A stretch of DNA of 64,000 nucleotides from DAHUXT01 sp036273675 (GCA_036273675.1 DASUHD010000154.1:1-64000), one strand, 5' to 3'; positions 41,053 through 49,979 are shown, counted from the first letter of the stretch. Notes: generated from the sequence alone by a model not told the origin. Translations and numbers: made by a program.

Positions 41053-42252
41053 GTGCATATCGTTGTTCTGGGTGGTGGTGGCGCGATGGGGCGCATCACT
41101 GTGCGCGCGCTCGCCGAAGACGCGCGAGTGAAACAGGTGACGGTGGCCGATCTGAGCGAGGCGACGGCGCAAAAGACGATAGACTGGCTGGAGCAGGGCC
41201 GCGAGAAGGCAGTAGCGACGGCTTGTGATGTGCGCGACGCCGACGGGCTGGCGAAGCTGCTCGGCGGGGCTGATGTCGTCCTCAACGCCACCGATTACCC
41301 CTTCAACCTCGATGTGATGCGGGCCGCGCTCGCCGCGAGGATTCCCTATGCCGACCTTGGTGGCCTCTTCCACATGACGCGCAAGCAGTACGAGCTGCAT
41401 GGCTCGTTTGCTGAGGCGGGGCTGACGGCGGTGCTGGGCATCGGCAGCACACCCGGCATCACCAACGTTCTGGCGCGGGTGGCCGCCGATCAGCTCGATA
41501 CGGTCGAGCGGCTGGATGTGCGCATTGGCTCCGCCGATCTGCGCAGCGGCGATATTCCCTTCGCGCCGCCCTACTCGATTCGCACCATCCTCGATGAGTG
41601 CTCGCTCGAACCGATGGTTTTTGCCGATGGCGAGACACACGCCGTCGCGCCGCTCACTGGCCAGGAGGCCATCGTCTTCCCCGCGCCCGTCGGCCAGATG
41701 ACCGCGATGTACACGCTGCATTCGGAGGTGGCGCTTTTCCCCGTCTCCTTCGGCGAGCGCGGCCTGAAATCCGCATCGTTCAAAATTGCCTTCCCGCCGG
41801 AGTTTCTCGATCAGCTTCGCCTGCTGGTGGATCTCGGCGTCGCCAACACAACTCCACTGGCCGTCCGTGGCGCGCGCAAGGGGCAGACGGTTCAGGTGGC
41901 CCCGCGCGAGGTGCTGGTGGCGCTCTTGCAGCAACGCGCCAGTACATTGCCCGCGGGCGAGCCGAACGATTGCGACGTCTTGCGGGTAGTGGCCGCGGGC
42001 AGGCGGGGCAATGTACCAATAGAGTTGACCGAGGAGATGGTTGTGTTACCCTACAAGCCGTGGAGCATCGGCGCCGGTGATCTGGATACGGGCGTGCCGC
42101 TGGCCATCGCCGGTATCTTGCTGGCGAGCGGCGATGCACGGCTGCCAGGCACGCACGGCGCTGAGCGGGTCTTTGATCCGGCGGCGTTTCTGCGCGAGTT
42201 GGCGCGCTATGGCATGCATGCGCATGAGACGCTGACCCGGGCGATCAGCTAG
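41053..42252 (+). CDS. Saccharopine dehydrogenase-family oxidoreductase (candidate lysine 6-dehydrogenase)
   Basis: 399 aa. N-terminal Rossmann fold with HIVVLGGGGAMGRITVRAL and a strand-2 Asp (TVADLSEATA) favouring NAD. DVVLNATDYPFNLDVMRAAL, YADLGGL and GIGSTPGITNVLAR match the family's conserved core. Family members include saccharopine reductases and L-lysine 6-dehydrogenase, whose length (about 380) is close. Given neighbours (aminotransferase before, aldehyde dehydrogenase after, amino acid transporter beyond), oxidative deamination of lysine or a similar diamino acid is a reasonable inference. Start is GTG at 41053 after GGGAG. Confidence 0.8.
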   Translation: MHIVVLGGGGAMGRITVRALAEDARVKQVTVADLSEATAQKTIDWLEQGREKAVATACDVRDADGLAKLLGGADVVLNATDYPFNLDVMRAALAARIPYADLGGLFHMTRKQYELHGSFAEAGLTAVLGIGSTPGITNVLARVAADQLDTVERLDVRIGSADLRSGDIPFAPPYSIRTILDECSLEPMVFADGETHAVAPLTGQEAIVFPAPVGQMTAMYTLHSEVALFPVSFGERGLKSASFKIAFPPEFLDQLRLLVDLGVANTTPLAVRGARKGQTVQVAPREVLVALLQQRASTLPAGEPNDCDVLRVVAAGRRGNVPIELTEEMVVLPYKPWSIGAGDLDTGVPLAIAGILLASGDARLPGTHGAERVFDPAAFLRELARYGMHAHETLTRAIS

Positions 42253-42283
42253 ACGCTGAGGATTCAGGGAAGGCAGGGACGAG

Positions 42284-42514
42284 ATGCGCGTGGTGCGCCA
42301 AATTCTGGTTGGACTCGGACTTATCGTGATGGGTGTGGGTGGCGTCGTCCTGGTGCAGGGAATCGTCATCTTGACTGGGAGCCAGTCGGCAATGGTCGAG
42401 GCCGTTGCCATCACCATCCTGGGCGCGCTGCTGCTGTTTGGTGGCGTCGTGCTGCTCGTCAAGGGCATCCGCAGGCGCGCGGTCGTTCCGGGCAATGTTG
42501 GGGCGGAGGCATAA
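42284..42514 (+). CDS. Two-helix small membrane protein
   Basis: 76 aa: ILVGLGLIVMGVGGVVLVQGIVIL and AVAITILGALLLFGGVVLLV, with basic ends (MRVVRQ, KGIRRRAV). Gly-rich helices suggest tight hairpin packing. It lies 31 bases after the saccharopine-dehydrogenase-like gene and 39 before the aldehyde dehydrogenase, so it is probably part of that operon. Family unknown. Confidence 0.68.
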   Translation: MRVVRQILVGLGLIVMGVGGVVLVQGIVILTGSQSAMVEAVAITILGALLLFGGVVLLVKGIRRRAVVPGNVGAEA

Positions 42515-42553
42515 CGGGCGAGGATTCATATCCAAATTGGAGGAGCGCCACAT

Positions 42554-44020
42554 ATGCGCGAGATGTGGATCAATGGCGCATTGCGGGCAGGCGCCAGCGG
42601 GCAGACGATCCCGGTGCAGGATCCCGCCACCGAGGAAATTGTCGATCATGTGCCAGCGGGCAATGCCGAGGATGTGCGCGCGGCGGTTGACGCGGCGAGC
42701 GCGGCGTTCCGCGAGTGGCGTCGGCTGGCGGCTGGCGAGCGCGCCGAGATGCTGCATGAGGTTGCGGCGAAGCTGACCGCCAAAACCGAAGAGCTAGCCA
42801 CATTGCTCACGCGCGAAGGTGGCAAGCCGCTGGTCGAGAACCGCGACGAGATGAGCTGGTCGGCGGCGTGCTTCCGCTACTATGCCGAACTGGGCCGCAA
42901 CACGCGCGGGCGCGTCATTCCCTCGATTGAGCCGTCGCAGCTGGCGCTGGTGCTCAAGGAGCCGTATGGCGTCGTCGGCGCCATCGTGCCGTGGAACTAC
43001 CCGATTCTGCTGATGGCCTGGAAGGTCGCTCCCGCGCTGGCCGCTGGCAACACCGTCGTCATCAAGCCGAGCGAGATGACGCCACTCTCCACGCTGGCGC
43101 TGGCCGAGGTGTTTGACCACTTGCCGCCGGGCGTCGTCAATATCGTCACGGGCTATGGGAAAGAGGCGGGCGAGCCACTGGTGCTCGATCCGCGCGTGCG
43201 GGTCATCGCCTTCACCGGCAGTCTGGAGACCGGCAGGCACATCGCCCGCATCGCCGCCGACCAGATCAAGAAGCTCCATCTGGAGTTGGGCGGCAAAGAC
43301 GCGTTCATCGTCGCCGAAGACGCCGATCTCGATATTGCTGTGCCTGGCGTCGCCTGGGCGGCGCTGCTCAACACGGGCCAGGTCTGTACTTCCACCGAGC
43401 GCGTCTACGTCCACGAGAGGATCGCGCCGCGCTTCATCGAGCGCATCGTGGAGTACGCGCGCGGGCTGCGGCTTGGCTCTGGACTGAACCCAGAGACCGA
43501 TGTCGGCCCGATGATCGGCGCGCAGTATCGCGCGAAGGTCGAGGCGCATGTCGAAGACGCGCGCTCGCGTGGCGCGCGCATCCTGGCGGGTGGGCAACGG
43601 CCAGCGGGGCAGCCGCGCGGCTTCTTCTACGAGCCGACGGTGCTGACGGGCGTTGACCATTCGATGCGGATTATGCGCGAGGAGACCTTCGGCCCGACCA
43701 TCCCCATCATGACCTATCGCCACTTCGATGAGGCGATACAACTGGCCAACGACAGCCCCTTTGGCCTGGGCGCGAACCTCTATACCCACGACGCCCGCAA
43801 GGTGAAGCAGTTTTACGAGGAGGTGCAGGCAGGCACGCTCTGGGTCAACGATCCGCTCACCGATAACGACGCGGGTCCGTTCGGTGGCATGAAGATGAGC
43901 GGCAACGGGCGCGAACTGGGCGAGGAGGGTCTCGACGAGTTTCGTGAAACCAAGCACCTTCACTGGGATTTTGAGGGCGGCGCGAAGTCGTGGTGGTATC
44001 CCTATGGCCGCAACGGGTAG
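42554..44020 (+). CDS. NAD(P)-dependent aldehyde dehydrogenase
   Basis: 488 aa, full-length ALDH superfamily enzyme. VVGAIVPWNYPILLMAWKVAPALAAGN with the catalytic-site Asn, AFTGSLETGRHI in the cofactor site, HLELGGKDAFIV with the general base Glu and NTGQVCTSTERVYV with the nucleophilic Cys are all present. C-terminal GPFGGMKMSGNGRELGEEGLDEF resembles betaine/4-aminobutyraldehyde-type enzymes. With the putrescine-type aminotransferase it could turn 4-aminobutanal into GABA, or allysine into 2-aminoadipate. GGAGGAG about 11 bases upstream supports the ATG. Confidence 0.9.
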   Translation: MREMWINGALRAGASGQTIPVQDPATEEIVDHVPAGNAEDVRAAVDAASAAFREWRRLAAGERAEMLHEVAAKLTAKTEELATLLTREGGKPLVENRDEMSWSAACFRYYAELGRNTRGRVIPSIEPSQLALVLKEPYGVVGAIVPWNYPILLMAWKVAPALAAGNTVVIKPSEMTPLSTLALAEVFDHLPPGVVNIVTGYGKEAGEPLVLDPRVRVIAFTGSLETGRHIARIAADQIKKLHLELGGKDAFIVAEDADLDIAVPGVAWAALLNTGQVCTSTERVYVHERIAPRFIERIVEYARGLRLGSGLNPETDVGPMIGAQYRAKVEAHVEDARSRGARILAGGQRPAGQPRGFFYEPTVLTGVDHSMRIMREETFGPTIPIMTYRHFDEAIQLANDSPFGLGANLYTHDARKVKQFYEEVQAGTLWVNDPLTDNDAGPFGGMKMSGNGRELGEEGLDEFRETKHLHWDFEGGAKSWWYPYGRNG

Positions 44021-44351
44021 CGCTGGTTGGCGAGGCGACCGGGCAGCACGGAATATATCACCATAAGATGAGAGTGGCTAAGGGAATTCATACAAATTGG
44101 CCAACGGAAACTAGCGCACCATACAGGTGATGCGAGTATACTAGTGCAACCAGATGCACGCGACGGGCTGTCTCGCAACTGCGCGGCGGCTGTGAGTGAT
44201 GAGGCGCTTCGAGCGTACATTAGGTACAGCGCGTTCTCGACCAACACGCACACATCCGCCTAGACAACGCGGAGGTCGCATGGCTTTCGCGTTTTTGTGC
44301 TGTGATGTCGTGCTCTGAGCACCAGGCCCATTCCAGTTTTTGGAGGACCGC
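44021..44351. other. 331-base leader region before the ABC importer operon
   Basis: No gene. TATACT at 44137-44142 is a possible -10 without a clear -35. The ~200 bases after it contain small hairpins, e.g. GTGCT-CTG-AGCAC, and a TTTTTGG that ends in the ribosome site GGAGG. A regulatory leader is possible; I see no known riboswitch. Confidence 0.4.
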
Positions 44352-45167
44352 ATGGCCAACGCAGAATGGCAGTCCCCCCCACTTGCATCGCAATCCAGTG
44401 CGCCGCCCGTCCCATCCCAGGGCGCTCTGATGATCGACGTGCGCAAGCTCAACAAGTTTTTTGGTGAGCGCCATATCCTCAAGGAGATCGATTTTTCGGT
44501 CCGGCGCGGCGAATGCGTCGCTATCATCGGGCCAAGTGGCTCTGGCAAAAGCACGCTCATCCGCTGTATCAATTACCTCGAAACGCCTACCACTGGCGAG
44601 ATCATCATTGATGGCAAAACGCTTCACGGCGAACTCTCACACCGGGAACTTAGCGAAATCCGCCGCGAACTGGGTATGGTCTTCTACAACTTCAACCTCT
44701 TTCCCCATAAAACCGTGATGGACAACATCACGCTTGCCCCTATCCAGGTACGCAAGATCCCCAAAGCCGACGCTCAGGAAACCGCCCGCGGGCTGTTGGC
44801 GAAGGTGGGTCTGGCGGATAAAGAGGACTCGTATCCAGGGCAGCTCTCAGGGGGCCAGAAGCAGCGCGTGGCGATTGCGCGCGCGCTGGCGATGAACCCG
44901 AAGGCGCTGCTCTTTGATGAGCCGACTTCGGCGCTGGATCCGGAGTTGGTGAGTGAGGTGTTGCGCGTCATGCGCGAGCTGGCTGAAGAAGGGCGCACGA
45001 TGGTGGTGGTAACCCATGAAATGGGCTTCGCGCGCTCGGTGGCGGATCGTGTCGTCTTTATCGATCAGGGTCGCATCGTGGAGCAGGGCGATCCCGAGCA
45101 GGTGTTTGCCCATCCGCAACATGATCGTACCCGTAGCTTCCTCGATCGCGTACTTCATCCAGTGTAG
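44352..45167 (+). CDS. Polar amino acid ABC transporter, ATP-binding subunit
   Basis: 271 aa. Walker A GPSGSGKST, Q-loop region ELGMVFYNFNLFPHKT (Asn-Phe-Asn in place of the usual Gln-Gln), signature LSGGQKQRVAIARAL, Walker B ALLFDEPTSALD and H-loop VVTHEMGFA. This is the GlnQ/HisP group (PAAT family). A Pro/Ser-rich 30-residue N-terminal extension precedes the domain. In most GlnQ proteins the Q-loop contains VFQxFNLFPH; here it reads VFYNFNLFPH, replacing the Gln that contacts the metal. GGAGG precedes the ATG at 44352. First gene of the importer operon. Confidence 0.93.
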   Translation: MANAEWQSPPLASQSSAPPVPSQGALMIDVRKLNKFFGERHILKEIDFSVRRGECVAIIGPSGSGKSTLIRCINYLETPTTGEIIIDGKTLHGELSHRELSEIRRELGMVFYNFNLFPHKTVMDNITLAPIQVRKIPKADAQETARGLLAKVGLADKEDSYPGQLSGGQKQRVAIARALAMNPKALLFDEPTSALDPELVSEVLRVMRELAEEGRTMVVVTHEMGFARSVADRVVFIDQGRIVEQGDPEQVFAHPQHDRTRSFLDRVLHPV

Positions 45168-45305
45168 GGCTGTAGCGCGTAAACCGAGTTGGGAGCAATG
45201 TACTGCCATCGAAGGCATTGATGGCGCCAGATGTCGCGGCGCCTCAAGCGAGGTGAGGGATCAGGACTTCGGACTTCATATTGTTTGTAGAGAGGTGAGT
45301 CGAAG

Positions 45306-46304
45306 ATGACAGGTACAGGCACAGGTAGACGCTCATGGCTGGCGCGCGCCTCAGTGGTCATGATGAGCGCGACGCTTCTGGTGTTGAGCGCGTGTGGCGC
45401 GGGCAACGCCAGCACGCCAAAGACAACACCAGGCACGACACCGATTGGGAACGCGGGAACCCTCATTCCCGGCGTCATCAAGTGGGGTGAAGACTCCACC
45501 GGTGGCATGCCCTATATCGCGCCGAAAGACGCGAACAATCCTAATGCGGCGGACTACGGCTTCGAGGTAGACATCGCCACGGCGATGGCTAAGCTGATGA
45601 ATGTCACCCAGCAGCCGACCCAGATCACGTGGTCCGACTGGCCCCAAGGTCTCTCCACCCACCAGTTCGACTTCTTCATGAACGGACTGGAGATCACGCC
45701 GGAGAATGCGAAGACGGCCAAGTTCAGCATCCCGTACTATGTCTACACGCAGTCCATCGTGGTCCTGTCGAGCAACACGACGATCAACAGCTTTGACGAC
45801 CTGGCGGGCAAGACGGTTGAGACCGGCACCGACTACAAGGCCCAGTTCATCATGGAGGACTATAACGCCGCCCATCCCAACAAGAAGATCAACATCGTCA
45901 CCACCGACACGCCGACGCCGTTCGCCGACCTGGACTCGCACCGCGTTGACGCCGAGTTCCTCGATACGCCCATCGCCAAGTGGTACGGCGCGAACGATCC
46001 CAGCGGCAAGTACAAGACCGTTGGCGGCGACCTGAACCCCGGCTACTATGGCATCGCGTTCGATCCGGCTGGCCCGAACACCGCGACGCTGCTGGCCGAG
46101 GTCAACCAGGCTATCGCCAAGATGTACACCGATGGCACGCTACAGAAGATCTACCAGGATGGCGGCGCCTATAATGCCAAGGCCGATGGTAGCCCGATCT
46201 TCGTGAAGTACGACATGTGGAACTCGTTCGACGCCTGCATCGGCAACTTCCTGCCGACCAACCCAACCAATATGGCGGGTTGCCCGACGCTACCGCCAAG
46301 CTAG
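45306..46304 (+). CDS. Amino acid ABC transporter, substrate-binding lipoprotein
   Basis: 332 aa, SBP family 3. Lipobox LVLSAC ends the signal peptide (about residue 30), so the receptor is anchored on the outer face of the membrane. The binding domain spans from VIKWGEDSTGGMPY to the C-terminus with YGFEVDIATAMAKLM, FDFFMNGLEITPENAKTAKFSIPYY and DDLAGKTVETGTD, all classical. An acidic ligand-site pattern cannot distinguish basic from polar amino acids. GAGGTGA precedes the ATG. Second gene of the operon. Confidence 0.92.
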   Translation: MTGTGTGRRSWLARASVVMMSATLLVLSACGAGNASTPKTTPGTTPIGNAGTLIPGVIKWGEDSTGGMPYIAPKDANNPNAADYGFEVDIATAMAKLMNVTQQPTQITWSDWPQGLSTHQFDFFMNGLEITPENAKTAKFSIPYYVYTQSIVVLSSNTTINSFDDLAGKTVETGTDYKAQFIMEDYNAAHPNKKINIVTTDTPTPFADLDSHRVDAEFLDTPIAKWYGANDPSGKYKTVGGDLNPGYYGIAFDPAGPNTATLLAEVNQAIAKMYTDGTLQKIYQDGGAYNAKADGSPIFVKYDMWNSFDACIGNFLPTNPTNMAGCPTLPPS

Positions 46305-46473
46305 GAGCGCTGAGATGTGGAGCTTGCCAGTCATGGCATGGCCCCACAAGCAAGCCTGACCGGGGCGGTTTCTCGCAAGCCGCTCCGGTCATGTCGTATC
46401 TGTGATACGTGGCCGAATCGTAAGAGGGTGGCCAACGACAGCTTGGGGTTGGCGTGGGCGACCTCACCCCCCG

Positions 46474-46495
46474 CCCCTCTCCCACAGGAGAGGGG
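46474..46495 (+). terminator. Stem-loop between receptor and permease genes
   Basis: CCCCTCTCC-CACA-GGAGAGGGG forms a 9-bp perfect stem without a U-run, 30 bases before the permease start. Such intercistronic hairpins often protect the upstream receptor mRNA and reduce downstream expression. Similar CCCTCTCC stems are found at 1248-1275. Confidence 0.5.
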
Positions 46496-46524
46496 GAGCC
46501 AGAGGCGAACGAGGCAAAAACGTG

Positions 46525-47667
46525 ATGCAGAAAATCCCCCCTCCAGTACGCTTTTTGGCGATTGTCGCCGTGCTGGTGATTGTCTTCGGCGCGTGCGGCT
46601 CGCTAACGGTGGGCGCGTTCGATAAAGTGCAGACTCACAATCCCGGTAGCCTGTTCGATCCGTCAACGCTCGTGGGCAATGTCTGGCACTTCGTGCAAGA
46701 GACCTTACGAGTCGTCACCACCGCCACTGACCGCAATGGCGTTCCCTTACGGAACTACTTCCTGTCGGGTCTGGCGTTGACCATAGAATTCTGCGCCATC
46801 TCAATGCCGCTGGCTATTGTGCTTGGTCTGGCGCTGGCGTTGATGTCGCGCGCGCGTAACCGCTGGCTGCGCGTTCCCGCGCGCGCCTATGTCGAGTTCT
46901 TTCGCAATACACCTCTGCTGGTACAGATGCTGGCGATTTACTGGGGATTGCTCTTCTTGCCACCCTGGCTCCTCAATCCAGGGACCGCTGGTGTGGCGAC
47001 GCTGGTGTTGAACTATGCCGCCTATGAGTGCGAGAACCTTCGCGCTGGGCTGGCGGCGGTTGATCGCGGGCAGGGCGAGGCGGCTGAGTCGCTCGGCATG
47101 GGATTCTTCCAGAGCCTGCGCCACGTTGTGTTGCCGCAGACCATCTCAGTTGTGCTGCCACCCATACTCAACGACCTCATCTATATGTTCAAAGACTCCT
47201 CGATTTTGAGCCTGATAGCGATCAGTGAATTGACCAAACAGTCCACAGGGTTGGGACGCCAATTTCCAGATCACTACTGGGAATTCATCGCTATTGGCGC
47301 GATCATTTACCTTCTGCTGAGTCTTCCGCTGGCGCGGGTTGCCCGCAGCGTCGAGGAACGATTGCGGTCGGTCAACTACGTTCCACGTATTGACCCAATG
47401 GTGGCTGCGGTGTGGGTGTTGGTCGTCTCGTCAGTGATAGGGGTCATCGCTGGAGCGCTGGCCGATACATATTCCCAGAAATTCGGCGCGATCACCCAGT
47501 GGATCTTCGGAGCTGGCCTGACACTGCTCCTCATGCTCATCGTTCTGGTTGTTCTTGGCGGTATTGTCAGTCTCCCGGGCAGTCTGCTGGGATTTTTCAG
47601 ACGCCCGAAACGACCCGATCAGCCCGATAAGCCGGACAGTGCGCCAGTCGCCGTAGCGGCCCAGTAG
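46525..47667 (+). CDS. Amino acid ABC transporter permease 1
   Basis: 380 aa, longer than usual PAAT permeases (220-320). The core has a HisM/GlnP-type EAA loop: GQGEAAESLGMGFFQSLRHVVLPQTISVVLPP. EFFRNTPLLVQMLAIYWGLLFL is the family's early helix. Extra residues form an N-terminal helix with a ~60-residue outer loop and two C-terminal helices (AVWVLVVSSVIGVIAGAL and GAGLTLLLMLIVLVVLGGI) ending in a polar tail. Start ATG at 46525; GTG at 46522 is equally possible. It pairs with the permease that follows 18 bases later. Confidence 0.9.
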   Translation: MQKIPPPVRFLAIVAVLVIVFGACGSLTVGAFDKVQTHNPGSLFDPSTLVGNVWHFVQETLRVVTTATDRNGVPLRNYFLSGLALTIEFCAISMPLAIVLGLALALMSRARNRWLRVPARAYVEFFRNTPLLVQMLAIYWGLLFLPPWLLNPGTAGVATLVLNYAAYECENLRAGLAAVDRGQGEAAESLGMGFFQSLRHVVLPQTISVVLPPILNDLIYMFKDSSILSLIAISELTKQSTGLGRQFPDHYWEFIAIGAIIYLLLSLPLARVARSVEERLRSVNYVPRIDPMVAAVWVLVVSSVIGVIAGALADTYSQKFGAITQWIFGAGLTLLLMLIVLVVLGGIVSLPGSLLGFFRRPKRPDQPDKPDSAPVAVAAQ

Positions 47668-47685
47668 CGTGGAGGAATAGTAGCG

Positions 47686-48447
47686 ATGGATGCTCTCTGG
47701 AATACACTGGTCATCAAATTTCCCGACATCGTGACCGGCACGATTCTGACGCTCATCTTCTTTCTCGTCTGCGGCGTATTGGCGATGGTCATTGCCATTC
47801 CCGCTGGTCTGGGACGCCTCTCGCGTTTCACTGTCATTCGCGCGGTGAGCACGTTCTATGTGGAGACGATTCGTGGAACGCCGCTGCTGTTTCAGCTGCT
47901 GGTCTGGTCATTCGGCGTGCAGATTGTGGTGGTCAGTCTCTTCGGGTTCTCCGCTGACCAGTTCATCTTTCAGATACTGACCAATCTGAACTCGAACAAT
48001 CTTTATCCGAAGGATATCTCCCTCGCCCCCATCTTTTTTGGCATGATTGGGCTGGGCGTCAACTATGGCGCGTACATGGCCGAGGTCATTCGGGCTGGCG
48101 TGCAGTCGGTGGAGCATGGACAGACGGAGGCGGCGCTCTCGCTTGGGTTGAGTCGCGCTCAGACCACACGTTTCATTATTCTGCCACAGGCGCTGCGCAT
48201 CATGATTCCGCCGTTGACCAACAACTTCATTACGTTGGTGCAGGATACCGCTTTCCTCCAGATATTGGGCGTCTATGAGTTGTCGCTGGTCATACAGACG
48301 GCGGTGCAGGCGACAAGCAGCCCGATTGTCCGTTGGGGACTCTATGCGGTTGCGTTGGCCATCTACTTCGTTATCTGTTACAGCCTCGCGCTGATCTCAC
48401 GCCGCGCCGAGCGCCGCACGCAGCGCACGATGGCCGGAGCGCATTAG
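47686..48447 (+). CDS. Amino acid ABC transporter permease 2
   Basis: 253 aa. Family features: TFYVETIRGTPLLFQLLVWSFG, the EAA loop GQTEAALSLGLSRAQTTRFIILPQALRIMIPP and six or so helices. A short insertion around FSADQFIFQILTNLNSNNLYPKDIS between helices is unusual. GGAGGA precedes the ATG. Together with permease 1 it would form the heterodimeric channel energised by the ATPase at 44352. It ends the operon. Confidence 0.91.
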   Translation: MDALWNTLVIKFPDIVTGTILTLIFFLVCGVLAMVIAIPAGLGRLSRFTVIRAVSTFYVETIRGTPLLFQLLVWSFGVQIVVVSLFGFSADQFIFQILTNLNSNNLYPKDISLAPIFFGMIGLGVNYGAYMAEVIRAGVQSVEHGQTEAALSLGLSRAQTTRFIILPQALRIMIPPLTNNFITLVQDTAFLQILGVYELSLVIQTAVQATSSPIVRWGLYAVALAIYFVICYSLALISRRAERRTQRTMAGAH

Positions 48448-48603
48448 TCGGCGAATGACTGCCTTTTCCTCCTAACCCCTTCCCGTATCACGCAGGGGGT
48501 TTGTGTTGTACAGTGCAAACATCGCTGCAATTCATACTGCAACGAACTCTCTGCAACCCATGTTCTCCTCTGTGTGAGACGCGTTCACGAGAGGATACCT
48601 ACC

Positions 48604-49182
48604 GTGCCGGAAGAAGAACTGCTGTTGGCGCTGGCCGCCAATCCGGGGCAGGCGTTCGAGGCGATGGTGCTGTGCTGGCAGCAGCGCGTCTACGCCTTCG
48701 CGCTGCGATTGACCGCCAGCCCGCAGGACGCCGAGGAAATTGCTCAGGATACGTTTGTGCGCGCGTGGCGTGCGCTCAGTCAATGGGAACCTGAGCGCAT
48801 CCGCGCGATGCGCATGAAAGCGTGGCTCTATCAGATCGCGCTCAACGTCTTTCGCAATCGTGTAGCGCGCCGTTCGCTGAGCGTGATACCGCTGGATTCG
48901 CCCGACGGCAGGCCAGTCTTCGAGCCAGCCGACGACCGTCGCCTCCGGCCCGATATCGCCGCGGAATCCGCCGAGCTGGGGCGCCAGGTGGCTGCCTCGC
49001 TGACAGGGCTTCCGGCGCATATGCGCGTCGCCGTGGTGCTGCGCTACGTCGAAGGCTTCACCTACCGCGAGATTGCCGAGATGCTGGAGCAGCCCGAAGG
49101 CACTGTCAAGGCGCATGTGCATCGCGGCACGCGCCAGTTGCGCGATGCGTTGCAGAGAGAACGAGTTGAGGTCGCTATATGA
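48604..49182 (+). CDS. ECF-type RNA polymerase sigma factor
   Basis: 192 aa. Region 2 (about 20-90): YAFALRLTASPQDAEEIAQDTFVRAWRAL and WLYQIALNVFRNR; region 4 (about 130-185): LPAHMRVAVVLRYVEGFTYREIAEMLEQPEGTVKAHVHRGTRQLRDAL. The start is GTG at 48604, nine bases after GAGAGG; a longer GTG start at 48574 exists. The stop overlaps the next gene's start (ATGA), which encodes an Ogt-Ada fusion rather than a classical anti-sigma protein. The sigma factor may therefore respond to DNA alkylation, an inference from coupling only. Confidence 0.9.
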   Translation: MPEEELLLALAANPGQAFEAMVLCWQQRVYAFALRLTASPQDAEEIAQDTFVRAWRALSQWEPERIRAMRMKAWLYQIALNVFRNRVARRSLSVIPLDSPDGRPVFEPADDRRLRPDIAAESAELGRQVAASLTGLPAHMRVAVVLRYVEGFTYREIAEMLEQPEGTVKAHVHRGTRQLRDALQRERVEVAI

Positions 49183-49979
49183 ACATGAAGAGAGATCACC
49201 CATCGCCGCGTTCGCTGGTGAGCGCTATGCGCGACCTGAGCGCGATAGAGCCACCCGCTTCGTTGTTGCCCACGGTGCTACGGCTGACCGATCTGGCCGA
49301 TACCTTTCTGCCGCTTGAAACGTCGGTTGGCAACGTCTTCGTGGCATGGAGCAGCCGTGGCATCACAGCAGTGATGCGCCGGGAGGACGCCGCCATGTTC
49401 GCGCATGACTTTACCGCTCAGTATCAACGGCGTGTCATCGAAAGCGATGCGCGGACCGCCAGTGCGCTCCGGCCTGAGTTGGAGGCCACCATCCGAGGCG
49501 AGCGCAAGGCGCCCTTGCCCTTTGACCTGCATTCCCTCACCGACTTCGAGCAGGCTGTGTTGCGCAAGGCGCTGGATATTCCCAGGGGACAGGTGCGCCC
49601 GTATGGCTGGATTGCCCGCGAAATCGGCCACCCTCGCGCGATGCGGGCCGTTGGCAGCGCGCTCAAGCACAACCCCATTCCGCTACTGATTCCCTGCCAC
49701 CGCGTTGTGCTGAGCGATGGCCATCTCGGCCAGTATGCCATGGGCGGCACGGACGTCAAGCGGACGCTGCTGGCCGTGGAGGGCGCTGAGCCAGATGTAT
49801 TGGAGACGCTGGCGGAGCAGCATATCCAGTTCTTCGGCAGCGATACAACCGACGTCTTCTGTTTCCCCACCTGTCGGCACGCGCGCCGTGTGGCCCCACA
49901 GCATCGCGTCACCTTCAGCTCGGTGCGTGACGCGGAGGTCCGGGGCTATCGGCCATGCAAGGTCTGCCGCCCCGCGTGA
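49179..49979 (+). CDS. O6-alkylguanine-DNA alkyltransferase with C-terminal Ada zinc domain
   Basis: 266 aa. Residues about 120-205 form the alkyltransferase domain: TDFEQAVLRKALDIPRGQVRPYGWIA, AVGSALKHNP and the acceptor site IPCHRVV (Cys173). The last ~50 residues (215-266) match the Ada metal-binding domain, with four Cys in VFCFPTC (C228, C232) and RPCKVC (C260, C263); in E. coli Ada the first of these accepts methyl groups from phosphotriesters. Ada normally has this zinc domain first, then AraC-HTH, then the transferase; here the order is reversed and no HTH of AraC type exists. Residues 1-45 are extra and could contact the coupled sigma factor. Translation is coupled to the sigma gene by ATGA. 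Confidence 0.88.
   Translation: MNMKRDHPSPRSLVSAMRDLSAIEPPASLLPTVLRLTDLADTFLPLETSVGNVFVAWSSRGITAVMRREDAAMFAHDFTAQYQRRVIESDARTASALRPELEATIRGERKAPLPFDLHSLTDFEQAVLRKALDIPRGQVRPYGWIAREIGHPRAMRAVGSALKHNPIPLLIPCHRVVLSDGHLGQYAMGGTDVKRTLLAVEGAEPDVLETLAEQHIQFFGSDTTDVFCFPTCRHARRVAPQHRVTFSSVRDAEVRGYRPCKVCRPA

Noticed and set aside
48470..48505. Possible terminator after the permease operon (AACCCC...GGGGTT)
   Set aside because: The stem is short with a long loop and only a broken T-run, so I do not list it.
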